Assembly (NCBI GenBank): GCA_018873245.2
Contig: JAEMBT020000004.1
Span: forward strand, 5,566,573-5,630,572
DNA: 64,000 nucleotides
Direction of reading: 5' to 3'
DNA from: Archegozetes longisetosus
Taxonomy: Eukaryota > Arthropoda > Arachnida > Sarcoptiformes > Trhypochthoniidae
Below the pieces are notes generated by a model. That model did not search any database. It was not told where the DNA came from and was given only the letters and a program-made list of their open reading frames with translations. This document shows positions 32,018 through 45,100 of the stretch, one piece after another. The translations under genes were made by a program, and so were the position numbers. Positions within the stretch are counted from its first letter, which is position 1; each line of letters begins with the position of its first letter.

Positions 32018-32673
32018 CTAGTTGTCGGGCATTTCTCCTCCCGGAACCATCTGCTCATTAAAAATTAAGTTTATTAGACTTCAAGTCTAATAGGATTAAA
32101 TAAATTGAACTAAGAAAAACATTCATACCATTGTTATGTTGTTGCCATTCAATAGAATCTGATCTAATTTAGTAATTCGACGACCTTCGGGAGTACTTTC
32201 GCTATTAATACAAAATTAGACAATAAGCACCGTGTCAAAAATTTACACTTAGATAATAACAATAAAACTCACTATTCAATCACATCCTCTAAAACCATAT
32301 CTATCAAAATAGATTTAATAATCAGTGAATCAATCTATATTTAATATTATATTTTCACTTGAAATTAGCTTTAAACACATTAATGTGGTGAGTGATTCAA
32401 AGTGTTTGAGTTAAATTTAAAATAACCAGATATGTGTATGAATGTGAATCTGATACTAACTGACAAAGTCGTCAAATCCCAGTAATGTACCCACAATTTC
32501 CTTATCGTTCCTCATGATTATATGAATTCGAGAACCGATGCATTTGTCAATTAACTCTATTTTTAGTATTAATAATAAACAAATCAATTATTCAATCTAA
32601 TCATTGTCATTCAAACTGGTGACAAACCTAATGGCAGAAGAGTTGAAGGATTGGGAACACTTGTAGCAGACAT
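32018..32673 (-). CDS. LSM5: U6 snRNA-associated Sm-like protein LSm5
   Basis: Five small exons, high to low: 32673-32628, 32556-32461, 32300-32273, 32201-32129, 32050-32018 (276 bases, 91 residues, the same length as human LSm5). LSm5 is one subunit of the LSm2-8 ring that binds the U6 snRNA 3' end in splicing, and of the LSm1-7 ring that acts with Pat1 in mRNA decapping. The Sm1 motif reads [19 protein letters not shown] with GFDDFVNMVL. The Sm2 motif, [16 protein letters not shown], and the C-terminal MVPGGE are almost identical to the human protein. All junction phases match. It is divergently arranged with Trio, and the start codons are 516 bases apart. Confidence 0.97.
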
Positions 32674-33189
32674 TCTGAATCAGTATTTGATCAAACTAAG
32701 TTGTTTGCAAATAGATTTAGCCAATTATTGTTTGAAATGCCGACCAATTCAACGTTAACTACAAGTACAATAGTAGATGACAGCATTTGCTTGGATTTGG
32801 GTTTGACTCAAGCCTGGTATTAGACCAGTACATAGTTACGTTTTACTATTGTTAACATTTTCACGTAGTATTGTTGAGTTGATAGGCGCTGCTCAAGACA
32901 GCTTTGCTAATGCTCACAACAAACGATATACTGGTCTAATACCACAAACCCCTTGAAGTCCTTTTAAATAGTGATAATATAGTAGTCATGGAGACTGAAA
33001 GCGACTATTTTTTAGCATCAAAAAGATCTAATCCAAAGAATGGATGCAATGTTTGTTTGAATGAATACAATGACAGATATATGTGTTTGAAACTATGATT
33101 CATAAGAGTGACTTCATTTATGTATCAACTGATCAATTGTTTAATATTCAAATTTGACATTTCGTTAGACATGAATTAGTGCGTGAAGA
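32674..33189. promoter_or_regulatory. Shared bidirectional promoter region, LSM5 / trio
   Basis: The stretch between two divergent start codons must carry the proximal promoter of LSM5 and, unless there are upstream untranslated exons, that of long Trio. It holds the inverted repeat listed separately. I see no convincing TATA box. Inference from position only. Confidence 0.5.
32815..32944. repeat. 16-bp perfect inverted repeat, 98-bp spacer
   Basis: TGGTATTAGACCAGTA at 32815-32830 is exactly the reverse complement of 32929-32944. Just outside the arms, a GGGTTTG on the left faces CAAACCCC on the right, with a small indel, so symmetry may extend to about 25 bp. No target-site duplication was evident. 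Its size (about 130 bp) fits a foldback MITE; a palindromic regulatory element is the other option. Confidence 0.85.
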
Positions 33190-36100
33190 ATGAGTACTAG
33201 CGAGTCGTCAACTGATTATTCCAGTAATGAAAGTGATCACAATTTAGTCAAACTCAGAACTGGTAACGCGTTTTTACTTTATCTCTATGTATTTTTTTTC
33301 TCTTATCAATCAATCATTAATGTAATCAATCTATTTGTATATCGAGTGTAGTATTTATTCAAACTTTCATGTCAGTTTTTCTTTTCATTCCTATTTTATT
33401 GTTTGTTCTTAACTTCTAATCATTTTAATTGTAAATATATCGTAGACTTTAGAGTTACTTAAACTTATTAAAAGTATATGACTTTTCAATTTAGAATTAA
33501 GGAAAATGGAACCAAAAGCCAAAGATATTTTACCAATAATTGAAGAGCGAATTGCAATACTTTCAGGTACTATAAACTTTTCACTTAGTTATAAGATGAT
33601 TGATTTGAGTCGATTCAGGTCGATGTCTATTTGATCGTTAAGCTGATCAATATATTTGTAATTATTCAAAATAATTAATTTTCTGCTACTAATCTCAAAC
33701 ATTTTGTTAACCTTCAATTCAAAATTCAATGGTTGCATTAGGAGGTCGTGACCTTAGAGGTGGTCCCATATTGTTATTTCCATCCAAATCACGTCCAGAA
33801 AAATTGAACGCCGAAGATTTAAGACGTTTGCTTTCATACTTAGCCAATATTCCGAGGTTTGAGTTGAATAATTAATGATAAAAATAGAAATTAACTTAAG
33901 TTATTTTGTGAGCAGTGAAGAATCGAAGAACAATGAGTTTAGTGTAATAATAGACATGAGAGGAAGTACATGGAATGCAATAAAGCCTATATTAAAAGTA
34001 TTAGATGAACATTTTCCCGCAAAAATTCATGCCACTTATATCATTAAACCTGACAACTTCTGGCAAAAACAACGCACTAGTCTTGGTAGCTCTAAATATA
34101 AGTTTGAGGTCAGCTTTCATTAACTAGATCATTTCACTTATTTTCATTTAATAAATTGTCTCTATTTCCCTTGATTACAGACATTAATGATTTCTGTCGA
34201 GTCTATTAATAAATTCGTAGACTTGACTCAATTAACCAATGATATTGAGGGTGGAACTTATCCTTACGATCACTCTCAATGGATTGATATGAGATTGTCT
34301 TTAGAGGCATTTCTGGAGAAAGCAACGAATATACTCGAAGTCATGAACGGAGTAAAAGATGATTTATTGAGACAAGATTTCGCAAACGATGCCTCGTGTG
34401 CCAAATTGATGATCGAGGAGCACTCAAATACTAAACAAAGAATAATTCAGATCCCTATCGATGAACTGGACACCGAAGGGCAACAATTGTTACGAAAATT
34501 AAGTTATTCCCCGAGTAGTGCTGTGAGTGGTAGTTCTTGTGATTCTGGTTATTGCAGTCGTGATTCAGCTCAAGCTCCCAATAATCCTGATATTCAGACA
34601 GCAGTTCCTAAGGTGATGCGTATCATGGAAGAGATTCATATAAGTCGACAGAAGTTGATGCAATTCTGGCACATGAAACGTGTCAAATATGATCAGTGCC
34701 TACAATTGCGTCTGTATGAAAGTGATGCACAAAAGATGTTTGAATGGATTCGTAAAAATAGAGAACTGTTTATGTCAAATTTTACTGTGATTGGAAGGAA
34801 TTCTCAGGAATCTAAAGAGCTACAAGACCAGCACAACCACTTTAGTGTTGCCTCAATGAATGTTTATGTCAATATTAATAAGTTACAACAAGTAGCCTCT
34901 CGTATGATAGAAGCTGGACACTACTCTTCAGCTACAATACAACAAATCGCGGCCCGTTTAGACAGAGTCTGGAAAGAGTTTGCTTCAAATCTTGACGAAC
35001 GCACCGCTGTTCTCACGCTATCATTTAATTTTCATCACTGTGCTGAGCATTATTTGAATTTAGTTCCGACATGGAAGAAGGCCTGCGATATATCTTCATT
35101 AGTTATACCAATAGACGTGACTGAACTGGAAGCTTTGGTGCACGAACACCAATCACTTTATGATGAGGTCTGTCAAGCGTATAATGAGTGCCATACAAAT
35201 AGTAAAAAGCTATTATATCAATTGGACCATTTCATTCAAATGTGCCATCAATTCAAATTGTCGGATGCCAAGCATATCGACCATTATAGAAGCGGATTGA
35301 GTCGAACCTCTAATCCTGTGTCTGATTATCAAGAAGGAGCCAAGCATGTCGTCTCAGTGATTCATGAAATTTTGGCACACCATCGCGCCATTGAGTCAAT
35401 TTGGCACGTCAAAAAAATTAAGTTACATCAGAGGCTAGCTTTAGCTCTATTTCAAGACGATGTCAGACAAGTACTCGAGTGGATTGATAATCACGGAGAA
35501 GGGTTTCTTAAGAAAAATCCTGGCGTTGGCAGAAATCTAGCTAAAGCTAGAGCTCTACAAAAAAGTCATAATCACTTTGAAAGTGTAGCACAAAATACGT
35601 ATACGAACGCTGAAAAACTGTTGGCGGCAGCAGAAGAATTGGCGCGAACGGGAGAGTGCAATGCGGATGAAATATGTGGAGTCGCTCAACAACTTGAAAC
35701 TCATATATCAAACTTTGCGGCTCGTGTAGAAAGAAGAAGAAGTTTATTAAATATTGCTGTTATGTTCTTCACTCATGACAAAGAATTGATTTCATGGTTC
35801 AATGAGTTGAGACAAGAATTTAAACCTGACAGTATCGAAGCGCCGGAATCTTACGACGCCACTGAAAGTGCTATCAATCAGTTGATACATCAGAGAGATT
35901 CGATGGTGGAAGCAGCTAATAGTACCATAAATGAGGGACAGACTCTTTTGGACGAATTGAAGAAAGACGGTGTCAGTTCTTCTAATGAGTCCAGTGATTG
36001 TGTTCATGCCTTAAACAATTCTATCTCTGCCATCGAAGCGGTTCTCGAAAAAATCAAGTGTATTATCCCAGAGCTGGAAGAGTTATGGAAGAGTCGTAAA

Positions 36101-39100
36101 TATCGATTTGATCTGTGTCTCAAATTAAGAGCTTTTGAACGCGACGCTCTTAATGTTTCGTCACAAACGGATGCCTTCGCTGAAGAAATTCACCGTTCAC
36201 AACTGAAACAACTGAATCTGAGTGATATTAGTGCTGGTGAAAAGATGCTTCAATTGCATTCGGAAAGGTTTACACGTTTGCAACAATTGATTTTTGAAGT
36301 ACTTCAATGTGGACAGGAATTGTGTCAGGTTTGGAATATTATATTAATCTTATGTATTATGGTTTTAGTTATCTAAACAAAATCGTTGGAGTTTTAAAAA
36401 ATAGTTTTCCACTATTGCTTTCAACTGAATGAATTAAATTGTCAGACACTTGAAGTTAGGTCTCCATAATCTCAAGGCTTAGTTTCGCCCTATTTAGAAA
36501 TGCTTTCAGGATTGAGGAAAGCTTTTATCACAAATGATGAATGTATCTTTTGTGCTCGCTTTTATCAAATACCGATAAAAGTAATCAATTTTTTTGAGTA
36601 TTCAGTTTTGGACACATTCTTTATTTTTTTATTTGAAAGCCGACAAATTTTTTCGAGCTGCTCTCATACTTTAGCAGTTTTAGTTCACATTTTTTCACTG
36701 CTTTGAAGTGATTACCGATAAATGTATGACAGGTATTTTTGTTAGTGAAAATTTAAGCAAAAAGAGTAAAATTTAATTATTTTTTATAACTAATATAAAC
36801 GTTAATAAAGATAAAACTGAAGTCATTTCTTTTGACTTATAGCACACTCCAATTATATGAAAATTAAAGAAAAGTTATTGTAATTGAGAGTATAAGAAAA
36901 ATTGTTGATTTTCATTTAATCAAAATTAAATATAACCATTGACGTCAGTATCAAATTTAGAAATTAATCAGTCTTTAAACACTAGTTTCTTTTGCACTGT
37001 CTAAATAATTGTTTTTCATCTTAGATATTTGAGTCATGCGGTGTATTAGTGATGGCAGATTCTGAACAAGTAGCAACCGCTAGAATCCAAATGATTCTCG
37101 AGTTTTTACATGAAAGGGAAATGGACTTAGAAGATTTATCTGAAATCAGACGAGTTCGATTGGAGCAAATGATACAATTTTGTCAGTTTCAGTCAGATGC
37201 CAATCAAGTGCTCAGTTGGATAAGGAACGGAGAGTCTATGCTTGCCGCATCCTTTCATATTCCTAGTTCGTTACAAGAAGCTGAAGACTTACAAGTCCAA
37301 CATGAACAGTTTCAATTGGCTATTGAGGTTGGTTTGATAATTATTTCAAATAATTATCTTCTTTCACACATCGTTCAATGTTATTCTATAACTTATTTAG
37401 AAATTACTAACTATTTTAACTTTTAGATAAATTAGATAAAATCTGTTCTAATACTAATCAGCAGATCTATTCCCAATTTTATTCAGTCCTTTGTCATTCA
37501 GATTCTAGAAAGAATCTATTTTCCACTTATTTCAAAGCATATTAATTATAAAATATTCATTTTCACTCTAGTAACTTAGTTCTCACTATAAAGTTATACT
37601 AATTTTCTCTCATGTGCTTTTTTCATGCAACCAATTATTGTTGGGGTTCATCTTCCAAATGCTTCAACTGAAAGATTCTACCTTTTAATGTAATTTTTCT
37701 ATAGTTGAAATTTCTTTTTCAAATCTCAAAATTGCACTTAAGTTTAATAGAAAATCTTCATATATTTCGTCAATATAAGTTTATAATTTATATTTAAATA
37801 TTTAATAACTTGTTTCTAAAACTATTATCCAACAGAAAACCCATTCGAGTGCATTACAGCTTCAACAAAAAGCTGAGTCCTTAATTCAAGCTAATCATTA
37901 CAATCCTGATGGAATCCGTTCGGTCGCTACCGACGTCTCGAACCGATGGCAACAGTTGATGAGTCACGCGGAGGACAGGCATAAATTAGTGATGGCTTCG
38001 CTGAACTTTTTTAAAACGGTAGACCAAGTCTGTTCGGTGTTAGACAGTTTGCAGCGAGAATATCAAAGGGAAGAAGACTATTGCGGGGCATCCCATCTGA
38101 ATACAACCAATTCAACTCCTGTTTCATCAAAGGAAGACATTGAGCCAATTCTGACTCAACATATATCTAAGCATCAGGAACAGAAAGAAGCCTTTCTAAA
38201 GGCGTGTACTCTCGCTCGAAGAAACGCCGAAACATTTCTGAAATATGCTGTGCGTTGTATTCAGTATTATTCTACTCGAAGCGGTAATACCGCGTATAGG
38301 AATGCAGAAAGTGATGTGAAAAATATAATGGAAAAGCTATCGAAACAAGAAAATGAAGTTTTGGAGTTTTGGACTCAGAAAAAGAAAAGACTCGACCATT
38401 GTCAGCAATATATTCTCGTAGAGCATAGCGCAAAACAGGCGCTCAAATGGATTAATGAAACGGGACATAAATATATTGAAACTAAAAGAGCTTTAATTCC
38501 AGATAAAAGTACAACTGAATTGGAGGCTTTGTTGAAAGATTGTATTGATTTCAAATCAAGCGCTAAAGAATCAAAAGAAAAAGTGAGATTATTAATACAT
38601 TTGGCCGACAATTTAGTGGAGCGTGGAAATAGTCATCCGATCGCTATCAAGAAATGGGTGTCTCATGTAGATCAAAGTTACAACGATTTTAGTAAAAAAT
38701 TAGATAATTATAGATATGAATTAGAAGAAAAACTAGGACTTAAACCAGTTGATAGAAACAGTGATCCTCTACTTGATTCAAAAGTTTTGTCAACTCAGTC
38801 TCCTATAGAATCCCCCACTTCTACTATTTCGCCAATTTCTTTGTCTTCTCCTTCGAATAAATTCGATGGCAACTCACCGACATCGACATCAAGTACTAGT
38901 CAAGAGGTTTTGATTGTTGATCAAGAGAAACGAAAATCCGCCCGAAAGAAAGAGTTTATTATGGCTGAGCTATTGGGTACCGAAAGAACTTATGTCAAAG
39001 ATCTTCAAATATGTATCGAAAGCTATTTGTATGAATTTCGTCACAATGAAGCTCGTTTGCCAATCGGCATAGCGGGCAAAGAAAGAAATATATTTGGAAA

Positions 39101-42100
39101 TATTGAAGAAATTTATAATTTTCATAATAAGTAATAATTATATTAAGTTTGATGTTTTGAGATTTTTAACCTAAATCATATTTTTGTATTTTAGCACATT
39201 TCTCAAGGAATTAGAAAAATATGAATTAATGCCTGAAGATATCGGACATTGTTTCGTGACATGGGCTTCTAGTTTTGATATTTATGTTGAATACTGCAAA
39301 AATAAGCCTGAATCCAATACGATACTAGTGCAATACAGTGGAACTTTTTTCGAAGAAGTACAACGAAAACATCATGTACTTCACCCAATCGCAGCTTATT
39401 TGATAAAACCGGTCCAAAGAATCACCAAATATCAATTACTTCTTAAAGATCTGCTTTCATGTTGTGGTGAAGGACTTCAGGGAGAGATCAAAGATGGTCT
39501 AGAGGTGATGGTCAGTGTGCCGAAGAAAGCAAATGATGCCATGCACTTGTCAATGTTGGAGGGATGCGATATTTCGCACGACCAATTGGGAGAAGTCATT
39601 CTTCAGGACTCGTTCCATGTTTTCGATACCAAATCACTTCTACGTAAAGGTCGTGAACGTCGAGTTTTTCTCTTTGAAATGTATTTAGTGTTTGGAAAAG
39701 AGGTCAAAGATTCGAATGGAAAGGGAAAGTATATCTATAAAAACAAATTAATGACATCTGAAATCGGAATAACAGAACATATTGAAGGCGATGAAGTCAA
39801 GTTTGCGATCTGGACTGGAAGATTAGCTCAATTGGCAGATAATAAAATAATATTCAAGGCATTCAATTTAGAGATCAAACAAATATGGGTTAGAAAACTT
39901 CGACAAGTTATTCAGGATACCTTCTTTTGTTCAGCACTTTCAACGCTAAATTTGTCAAAAATGTCTCAAAACAAATTGAATTCTAAACTTTCACAGCCTC
40001 ATAGCAACAGATCGAGTCGGTATGTGCTGTTCAACCTTTATTATTGTACCTTTTTGTTAATTATTTTTATGTCTGTCTAAAGTACAGATTTCAAATTTGT
40101 TTTTCAAATACTATTTTTTATGGCAATGCAATTTGACTAATTTAATAATTGATTAGTTCATCCGTTTATATTGCTGCGTTATAATTGCTCAAAATATTTA
40201 TAATTTTCACAGTTGTTAGTGTTAATCACCAGTGACTCCTAACACTTTATCTGACTTTTAGTTGATTTGAGAAATTAATTCCGATTTATTCGCCTGATTA
40301 AAAACTTTTCTAAAGTTTCGTGCTTGGGAAACTTTATTTTCTTATATCTCATTGAAAGTATTTAATCGAAAATAGCTGATTAGATTTGAAGTGATCGTAA
40401 GTAAAAATCCAATTGAAAGTTTAGAAAGTTTCTAATGATATTCGAGAGAGAATAGCCTAAAGGGTGAGTATTTGCTGTTGTATGGCGTGATCTGTGCACA
40501 TAACTTAAAATATCTAGCTTACAACTACACAATGTCGTGACTCTTGCTTTCCATTTGATCGACTTGATCTTTGTTCGAGTAAACATTTTAATGAACTTTT
40601 ATTGCATATTCACCTTAGAGTTAGAGTATCACTGAAGCTGAGCTGATCTTTTTCTTACTGACCAAAACCAATTAAGCAAAATGCGTAGAAATGTTGAAAA
40701 AAAGATCTAATTTTAAATGTTCATCTTATACACTGTATGAGTTGTTGACTTAGTTTTATTTATTTACTTAGTTTGTCACCCTCAATGATAGAGAGAATAA
40801 ATAAATTATGAAAATTTAATAAAATTACTTTTTAAAGCGTCATAAATCAAACGAGTAGACAATGAGCTGACAATGAACTGAAATAAGTGATCACTTATAT
40901 ATTCTGTGCTACAGAATATATGAATCTTTAAACTCCTTAAAATAGATATTACTTCAATTCTAACTTTTCAACATTATTGACTCCTTAATTGAGACTACTT
41001 TAAATTTAATTGTTGACAATTGACTGTCAATGGCTTAAGTTAATGATTGAACTAAAATAAATTGAATTTAACTAATAGGTTGAAAAGCAATTTGCATAAA
41101 AATAACTTAAACTGAACCTTTGCCATAATGACTCAATTTATGTAAATTTATTTGACATTTACCTAAAAGTTGCAAAATAAATTAACATAAGCTTAACTGA
41201 AAGAGTTTAAATTGTCAAACTTTTATTCCAGTGATTTCGATGAATGTTTTATTGATGATTTGAATGCTGATCATCAGGACAGGACATCACTCGCATCTTA
41301 CAGCTCGAGTAATACAACTGACAGCGATAAAGTAAGAAAATATTATTACTTTTCTCACCATAAACTCTCAATTAAGTGATAACTTATTCATCAACAGTTG
41401 CGCTCGTTTTCAGGCCTAGGATTAGAGCTTTGCTAAAATACTTACAATGACTTTGACTTAGTATTCGACTTATAGTTATTCAGTTCATACTCTTATTTCT
41501 AAATATACATCAATGTGTTTGTTTGCGTCTATTTGAGTACTACTAACAGTTGACGTTTTTTTTCCCGGCCCATATTTTTATATATTTTTGTCATATGCAA
41601 ATAATTTATTAGTTGCTTCAAAATACATTCTCCACTTGTTTTCTAATTTTGTTTCTTGGAATATCTCGAATTATGGCATTTACTTATGTTGATGTTTGTT
41701 TGCTATTAATACGTACTGCAACCTACGTTTGTCTTGACAATTTTCTCTATGCATAGTCTTCCCTATGCATACTCTTCTCTTCACATACTCTTCTATTCAC
41801 ATAATACCTACTCAACATTTACAGATAATTTACAATTCTTACTGCAAATTGTCTAACAGTTATGAGTAATGCTTTTCCTGTAGACGCGTCCAATATATAC
41901 CAATTATGGTATTTCGTAAGTCGTTCTTATTATTCAACCAATAGTACGAATAGCTTTTAACAAATCGTTCTCTTCATCTACTCTATCAATTCTCTTCCGA
42001 GTAAATAGCTTGTATTTAGTGTCAACTCCGACATTAATTTTCTCGAATTACTTCTGCTGTTTAGTAAATATTTAATCTGTTGTTGTACTCTTCAACTTAC

Positions 42101-45100
42101 AATCGTTTATTGAACGTAAACTCAAGTGAAAAATTCATTTCTACTTCTATATTAAACTATTTCTCTCATTGTTTTGTTTTGTTTTGTTTTAATTTCAATA
42201 CACTGTCGTATGTAAATTTGTTCTTGTTTCTAACATGAATCCTATCAGCAATTCTATCCAAAACTATTGTCAACTTGTTAATAGAAAATCTAATGTCAAA
42301 ATTGTCATTGACTCGTGTCAACAATTGAGTCAATATGACAGTTGTGAACATGATCTAAATTATTGCCAAAGTTTTCAATACGGATTTAGTTTGAAAGCTA
42401 ATCATAACGATTTTAGTGACAATCAACTCGTAAATGATTCGGTAAGTGAACAAATTAGTTGCTCACTACTCACTGTTGACTCATTATAATAAGAATTTTC
42501 TAACTCTCAATTAATTCATTCATTATAACATCTAATCCCTATGAGAAATTGAATAAATAAATAAGATTGTAATGCTTACTGTTGTGAAAACTGGTTGCTT
42601 AGTGTCACTTTCGCTCAAACACTAGACTCAATATTCTCTTTTTCTCTAATCACTCTTTATGTGATTCATGACTAGACCCTCTGTTTTCGTAAATATTACT
42701 TCTGTCTGACTGTCTAAACTTTCGGCAATTATAAAATAAGATAAGAAAATGAGCTAACATTTATGTTTTAAAATTTCTTCAAAGTTTCTACTTTTAAGAA
42801 TCTTGATAAGAAAATCGATATTGAAGTCCTCAATTAAGTTTATGAACAAATATTACCTCCAATTCTGAGTAAATTGAAAAATGTCCAAATGATTCAATTT
42901 TATTGTAAAAATGCTTGATGGTTAAAATTGAGATGCTTTTCAAAACTAGTTTGTCTTTCGAAATTTTCAGGTTTTTATTCCGTAAAAATAGTCTCTGTTC
43001 GTGACAATAAATTCATGTGACGATCAGTTGAGAAATTGCGAAAACAATGCACTCGAGAGAATAAAAGGCAATTCTTGTTTTGTTAAGCAATTGTGGAAAA
43101 TGGATGAGACGGCGATTTTGGAGGCACATAACTAATGGAGAGCTGCGAGATGCGATCTCTTGTTCAGTATTGAGAATTTGATATTTTATTGTGTCATTTT
43201 TCAGATTATATTGAATGAAATTTATATTATATTTTGTGGCTTTCCTCCAATGTGGCAATATTTAATTCATAATCTAATGCGTATATTCTGTTTCGTAAAT
43301 GCTATTAGTTGTTTTTCAAGCTATAATTAATTATTTCTAGCATTGCTTTAACTGATCACAATTGAAGGTATACCACATACTCGTTAGTGGTAAAATAAAA
43401 GGAAGTTTTTTGTGTTAATACCGGCTCTTATAGTTGTAGATAATAGCATCAAATTGAAGCATTCTCTTCATGTGATCAGTGTATAGTGAAGCGAAACTTA
43501 ACATTTCGTCGTTGATTCTTTCTGTTTTTCCTCAATTATTGTAAAATATCTCAGTTGTCATAATGAGATGTTTCGAAAGACATGAATCGTATTTTGAGCA
43601 TATTTTCAACAATTAACGCTTCGTAACGCAGCCATTATCACTGAAGAACAAACTTTAACTAATAAATGATTTAAAGTTGCTATAATGATAATAGTGTAAG
43701 GTGAATTTAATAGACTTGCTCGAAATTAGACGCGCACCTGAGTTGATTGTAATTTCACTTTTATGATAGAATAAACAAGAGCCACAATCAAAATAGTGTT
43801 ATCGTTCGAGTTGTGATAAGATTTACGACTTAATGAACTATACTTTATTAGTAAGTAAACTGTGCCTCAATTTTATAACTAAAAATGATATTTCAAACCA
43901 TTTTTATTGAATTAATGTTGAATTGAATTTTGTTGAATATTTAATGTGCTTAGTGTCTGAGGACTTACACATTTTTGACTAGTGACCTCGTCAAAGGGAA
44001 GTGTCTGTAATATATTATAGCTTGCTATCCGACAAACAACACCTTTGGAAATGAATTTTTCGCCTGGAATAGGTAACGTTTACAGTTGTGATCATTCATT
44101 TTGATTGTTAGACTTGTTTTATGTACTATCATTTTTGGTTTCTTTCACAAAATGAGCATTTGTCAGTTAGTTCAATCTAACTTATTCCACTAACTCTTTT
44201 CTATACAAATTGCACTTTAATCCATCGTTTATGCTCTTCAAACTCATAATCTAAATCATGACTTGAAAATTATTGATCCAAATAATGGTGTTTTTTTAGC
44301 TCTGAATATACCCGAACAATACTATTTTGACGGAAACATTTTTCTGAATATTATGTAAAACGATATACTTAGGAATAAAGAAAAGGCCGTAAATTTATTA
44401 TTCAATATTGTTCAGCCTTCTTTGAATTTAAAATGACACCATATTTCATAAGCGAAAATGAGAGACACGCATATTAAACTCCAAAGCATAGTTTGTAGAA
44501 AATAAACTGGCTTTTTACACCAAACTTAAACATACTATCCAACCACACACTGAGTCTTTAATTTCATAGTTGACTACTAGAAGATTGCACAAGAATGAAA
44601 ACTAAAAAAATCAATTGTCAAATCTTTCATCTTTAAGTTACTCAACAGACTTGAGTTACTCTAGTTTTCTATTAGCATTTAAGTACTATATTCTCCAACC
44701 AGTTATTGACTTTTGTTCATTTAGTCAACTCTAGAGTCTGTTGAGGAATACAGCAAGTGATATTCAATATTCGGGTTTTAGTTCGCGTTCTAGTTCGTTT
44801 TATTTACGACTAGTATTAAAGAATCAGATTCTGCACTTAAGTCATACTATAAAGAAGTTGTTTAGAATACTTGAATTTAGATCAAAAATTGTATCAGTCT
44901 TACTATACCTTTATGTTATGCTATGTTAAGTTACAGGGATGGACTAGGCATAGGTGATTGTTGCGCACATAAATCTAACACATATCTTCCTAACACCTAA
45001 TCTGAAATCAAGTCAAACTAACTCCATTTACCGAATACTTATTACTTCTATTGTTGTTTGCTCAAGAAATAACCCTTCTGTAACTCTTCATACATAGAAA

